Positions 5,386-7,408 of a stretch of 7,408 nt of DNA are shown one piece after another. Position 1 is the stretch's first letter, and each line of letters begins with the position of its first letter. The notes under the pieces were generated by a model. The model had not been told where the DNA came from. It worked only from the letters and a program-made list of their open reading frames with translations, and ran no database searches. The translations under genes were made by a program, and so were the position numbers. This DNA is from a bacterium HR12 (lineage in GTDB: Bacteria > Actinomycetota > UBA4738 > HRBIN12), in NCBI GenBank assembly GCA_002898915.1, contig BEHO01000049.1:1-7408 (forward strand), given 5' to 3'.

Positions 5386-7332
5386 TCACTGGAGATGACG
5401 AGGGATCTCCCGGTCCCACCGGCGGCGAGCGATCTCGCGTCCATCCTCCAGGACGACGAGCTCCAGCTCGAGCCGGTAGGTCCGGGCGTCGGAGCGGAGC
5501 GTGCCCGTCGCCTCGGTCCGCACCGTGGCCTCGGGCCAGGCGACCTCGTACCGGTACCGACCCTGCGCCACCGCCTGGCCCGGGTCCACGGTGGAGACAG
5601 TGATGCGGCCGCCGCCGAGGGAGGACACGCGCGTCCCGTCCTCGGTCTCCTCCTCCGCGTCGTGGCCGATCACCACGCTCCGGGTGCGCCCCAGCACGTC
5701 CTCCTCGATCCGCCACGTGGCCTTGCGCGTCTCCGGGGCCGGCGCGCCCGGGCCGAAGGTGGGCGCCTCGGTCACCGGCGGCGGTCCCTCGAGGACGGGG
5801 AGCACGAGCCGAGAGCCCTCGCGCGAGACCGAGATCGTTCCCGGGAGGGGCGGCGGCCACGAGCTCGGGAAGTCGGCGGCGGCGAGGTCCAGCCGGATCC
5901 GGTGCCCTGGCTCGAAGACGTAGGCCGTGGCGTCGAGCTCGATCGTCACCTGGTACGTCCGACCCGGCTCGAGGGGGCTCGGGTGCTCGTGGGAGTCCCG
6001 GTGGGCCAGGTTCAGGATCCCCCGGGTGACGAGGGCCGAGGTCCCGTCGGGGAAGGCGTCGCAGAGCTTGGCCGAGAGGTACGCGATCGGCACGTCGGCG
6101 CTGAGCGCGATCTCGACGCGCGGATGCCCCATGATCTCCAGCTCCGCGTCGAGCGGCGGCCACTCGTAGACGAGGGAGAAGGCCTCGTCGGCCCGCTGGT
6201 CCCACGGCGTGCCGAAGGGCAGGTCGTCCGCGCACCAGATCGAGCCGGTGACCCCCACCTCCCCCCGGATCTCCAGGACGTCCAGCGGCGGCCGCCGTCC
6301 CGAGACCGAGGAGCTCGAGAGGGGGCGGACCTGCTCCCGCAGGCGTTCCGGAGGCCAGGCCGGCTCGAACCGCCACGCCCCGCGGAACGACTCCAGGTCG
6401 GGCTGGGGCGGCGTCGGACGGCGCACGAAGATCCGGATCGGGGGCTCTCGGTCGACCCCGTTGTCGATCCCCTTCAGCCAGCGGTCGAACCAGCGGATCA
6501 GCTCCCGGAGGTGGTCGATCCGCGGGCCCGGCATCGAGACGTCGGGGCTCATGTGGCTCCAGGGCCCGAACAGGAGCGCCTTCGGCGACCGGAGCGCGGC
6601 GAAGGTCCGGAACGCCATGTTGTGGTACCCGTCGGCGTGGCCGGCCACGATGAGGGTGGCGGCCTCGATCGTCTCGTACCGCCCGTGCAGCGAGCCGTGC
6701 TGCCAGTAGGCGCTCTCGGTCTGCTCCTCGAGCCAGCGCAGCATCCAGGGCTCGGTGCGCTCGATGCGCTCGCGCCAGCGCTCGCGCCACCCCGGGCCCG
6801 CGAGCGCGGGCACCGGCGGCAGCGCGTTCATCGCCACCATCGAGAGGGGGTAGTCGAGGATGTCGATGCCCCGCCGCGCCCCGCCGCCGTAGTGGACGTC
6901 GTCGGTGAAGCGTCGGTCCGTGGCGAAGATGGGCACGATCGCCTTGAGCGCCGGCGGCCGCAGCATCGCGACCTGGATCGCGTTGAAGCCCGAGTAGGAC
7001 TTGCCGAACATCCCCACCGCGCCGGTGCTCCACGGCTGGGTCGCGAGCCAGTCGATCACCCGTAGCCAGTCCCGGTGCTCGCGCTCCGTGTACTCGTCCT
7101 CGGCGACGCCCTCGGAGGATCCGGTCCCGCGCACGTCGGCGCGGCAGACGACGTACCCACCCTCCTGGCACAGGCGCCGGTAGTCGTGGGTCTGGTTCCA
7201 GGTGACGTCGTCCTTGCGGTACGGACGCGCCTCGAGGAGCGCGGGCCACGGGCCGGGACCCTCGGGGACGAAGAGGGTGACGGCGATCCGTACGCCGTCG
7301 TCCATCTCGAGGAACCGCCGCTCCTCCCTCAT
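5386..7332 (-). CDS. CocE/NonD-family alpha/beta hydrolase (X-Pro peptidase S15-like)
   Basis: A 648-residue protein, longer than cocaine esterase CocE (about 570). Residues 1-290 form the alpha/beta hydrolase: DGVRIAVTLFVP opening strand, RPYRK with Tyr38 (oxyanion tyrosine in CocE), DVRGTGSSEG, nucleophile Ser112 in GKSYSG, Asp234 in GHADGY, His260 in GPWSH. A cap of helices occupies about 140-215. From about 300 to 560 lies the jelly-roll domain of the S15/CocE family (EPPIRIFV, then DLPFGTPWDQRADEAFSLVYEW, HRIRLDLAAADFP). Roughly 85 further residues form a beta-rich tail. It should cleave an acyl ester or amide, such as a beta-lactam ester or an X-Pro amide; the substrate cannot be assigned. 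No signal peptide, so cytoplasmic. The ATG at 7332 is used because it overlaps an upstream TGA (ATGA) and keeps the family's N-terminus; SD is weak. Met10 is the alternative. Confidence 0.95.
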   Translation of the reverse strand: MREERRFLEMDDGVRIAVTLFVPEGPGPWPALLEARPYRKDDVTWNQTHDYRRLCQEGGYVVCRADVRGTGSSEGVAEDEYTEREHRDWLRVIDWLATQPWSTGAVGMFGKSYSGFNAIQVAMLRPPALKAIVPIFATDRRFTDDVHYGGGARRGIDILDYPLSMVAMNALPPVPALAGPGWRERWRERIERTEPWMLRWLEEQTESAYWQHGSLHGRYETIEAATLIVAGHADGYHNMAFRTFAALRSPKALLFGPWSHMSPDVSMPGPRIDHLRELIRWFDRWLKGIDNGVDREPPIRIFVRRPTPPQPDLESFRGAWRFEPAWPPERLREQVRPLSSSSVSGRRPPLDVLEIRGEVGVTGSIWCADDLPFGTPWDQRADEAFSLVYEWPPLDAELEIMGHPRVEIALSADVPIAYLSAKLCDAFPDGTSALVTRGILNLAHRDSHEHPSPLEPGRTYQVTIELDATAYVFEPGHRIRLDLAAADFPSSWPPPLPGTISVSREGSRLVLPVLEGPPPVTEAPTFGPGAPAPETRKATWRIEEDVLGRTRSVVIGHDAEEETEDGTRVSSLGGGRITVSTVDPGQAVAQGRYRYEVAWPEATVRTEATGTLRSDARTYRLELELVVLEDGREIARRRWDREIPRHLQ

Positions 7333-7408
7333 CGCGCGCTCATCATGCCAGGTCGCGGGCGGGGGTCGATCCGACCCGGCGGGCCCGCGCCCGTGGCGGG
7401 GTCGTCAG
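7329..7408 (-). CDS. Possible 3' end of an upstream gene (partial)
   Basis: A minus-strand frame is open from the window edge and ends in a TGA that overlaps the hydrolase ATG by four bases (ATGA), the classic arrangement of translationally coupled genes. Only about 25 codons are visible, Pro/Gly/Arg-rich (ending PGMMSAR), with no recognisable domain. It could also be non-coding DNA that happens to be open. Confidence 0.3.
   Translation of the reverse strand, partial: DDPATGAGPPGRIDPRPRPGMMSAR

Noticed and set aside
5395..7065. A 556-codon plus-strand frame antisense to the hydrolase
   Set aside because: Composition is typical of the antisense of a GC3-rich gene (Arg, Gly, Pro, Asp, His), it has no SD and no domain. 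The hydrolase has an intact triad and full family signature.
4625..7249. An 874-codon open frame on the minus strand, overlapping both the hydrolase and, antisense, the RTX gene
   Set aside because: It is in another frame of the hydrolase gene, its product is Arg/Pro/Ala/Gly-rich low-complexity sequence, and it matches no family. GC-rich DNA with few stop codons produces such shadows.

Overview
High-GC DNA with strongly G/C-biased third codon positions, almost certainly from an actinobacterium (Actinomycetota) and possibly a deep-branching or metagenomic lineage. The clues are a cyclophilin with the actinobacterial membrane-anchored layout (basic N-terminus, one membrane helix, Pro/Ser/Thr/Gly linker, PPIase domain), a tRNA without an encoded CCA end, and -10-like boxes of the form TAGGYT. 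This assignment is inference; nothing here fixes the genus.

Layout. (1) Positions 43-906 (+): membrane-anchored cyclophilin, followed directly by tRNA-Leu(UAA) at 922-1007. (2) Positions 1008-1232: convergent intergenic region with three 36-bp tandem repeats and two further diverged copies of a 14-bp dyad, then a hairpin next to the following gene's stop. (3) Minus-strand pair: a secreted M23 (LytM/EnvC-like) coiled-coil peptidase (2610-3665) and, 66 bp downstream, a GT1/MGT-type glycosyltransferase (1233-2543). (4) Positions 3666-4355: about 690 bp without an intact long gene. It holds a cluster of CCGWWCGG octamers, a good plus-strand promoter, and a short frame with a Shine-Dalgarno sequence and two in-frame TAGs that looks like a decaying gene. 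(5) Positions 4356-5171 (+): secreted RTX-type protein with nine nonapeptide repeats. (6) Positions 5172-5385: convergent spacer. (7) Positions 5386-7332 (-): a CocE/NonD-type alpha/beta hydrolase with an intact Ser-Asp-His triad; its ATG overlaps the TGA of a possible upstream gene that runs off the window edge.

How the genes fit together. Three products (cyclophilin, M23 peptidase, RTX protein) carry a membrane anchor or signal peptide and should act outside the membrane, in folding or remodelling of the envelope. The glycosyltransferase may be co-transcribed with the peptidase. The hydrolase looks cytoplasmic and unrelated. I see no defence, CRISPR, phage, transposon or secretion-system genes and no obvious new multi-gene system. 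The parts most worth a second look are the dyad/36-bp array beside the tRNA, the octamer-plus-promoter region before the RTX gene, and the glycosyltransferase subfamily that lacks the usual N-terminal catalytic histidine.
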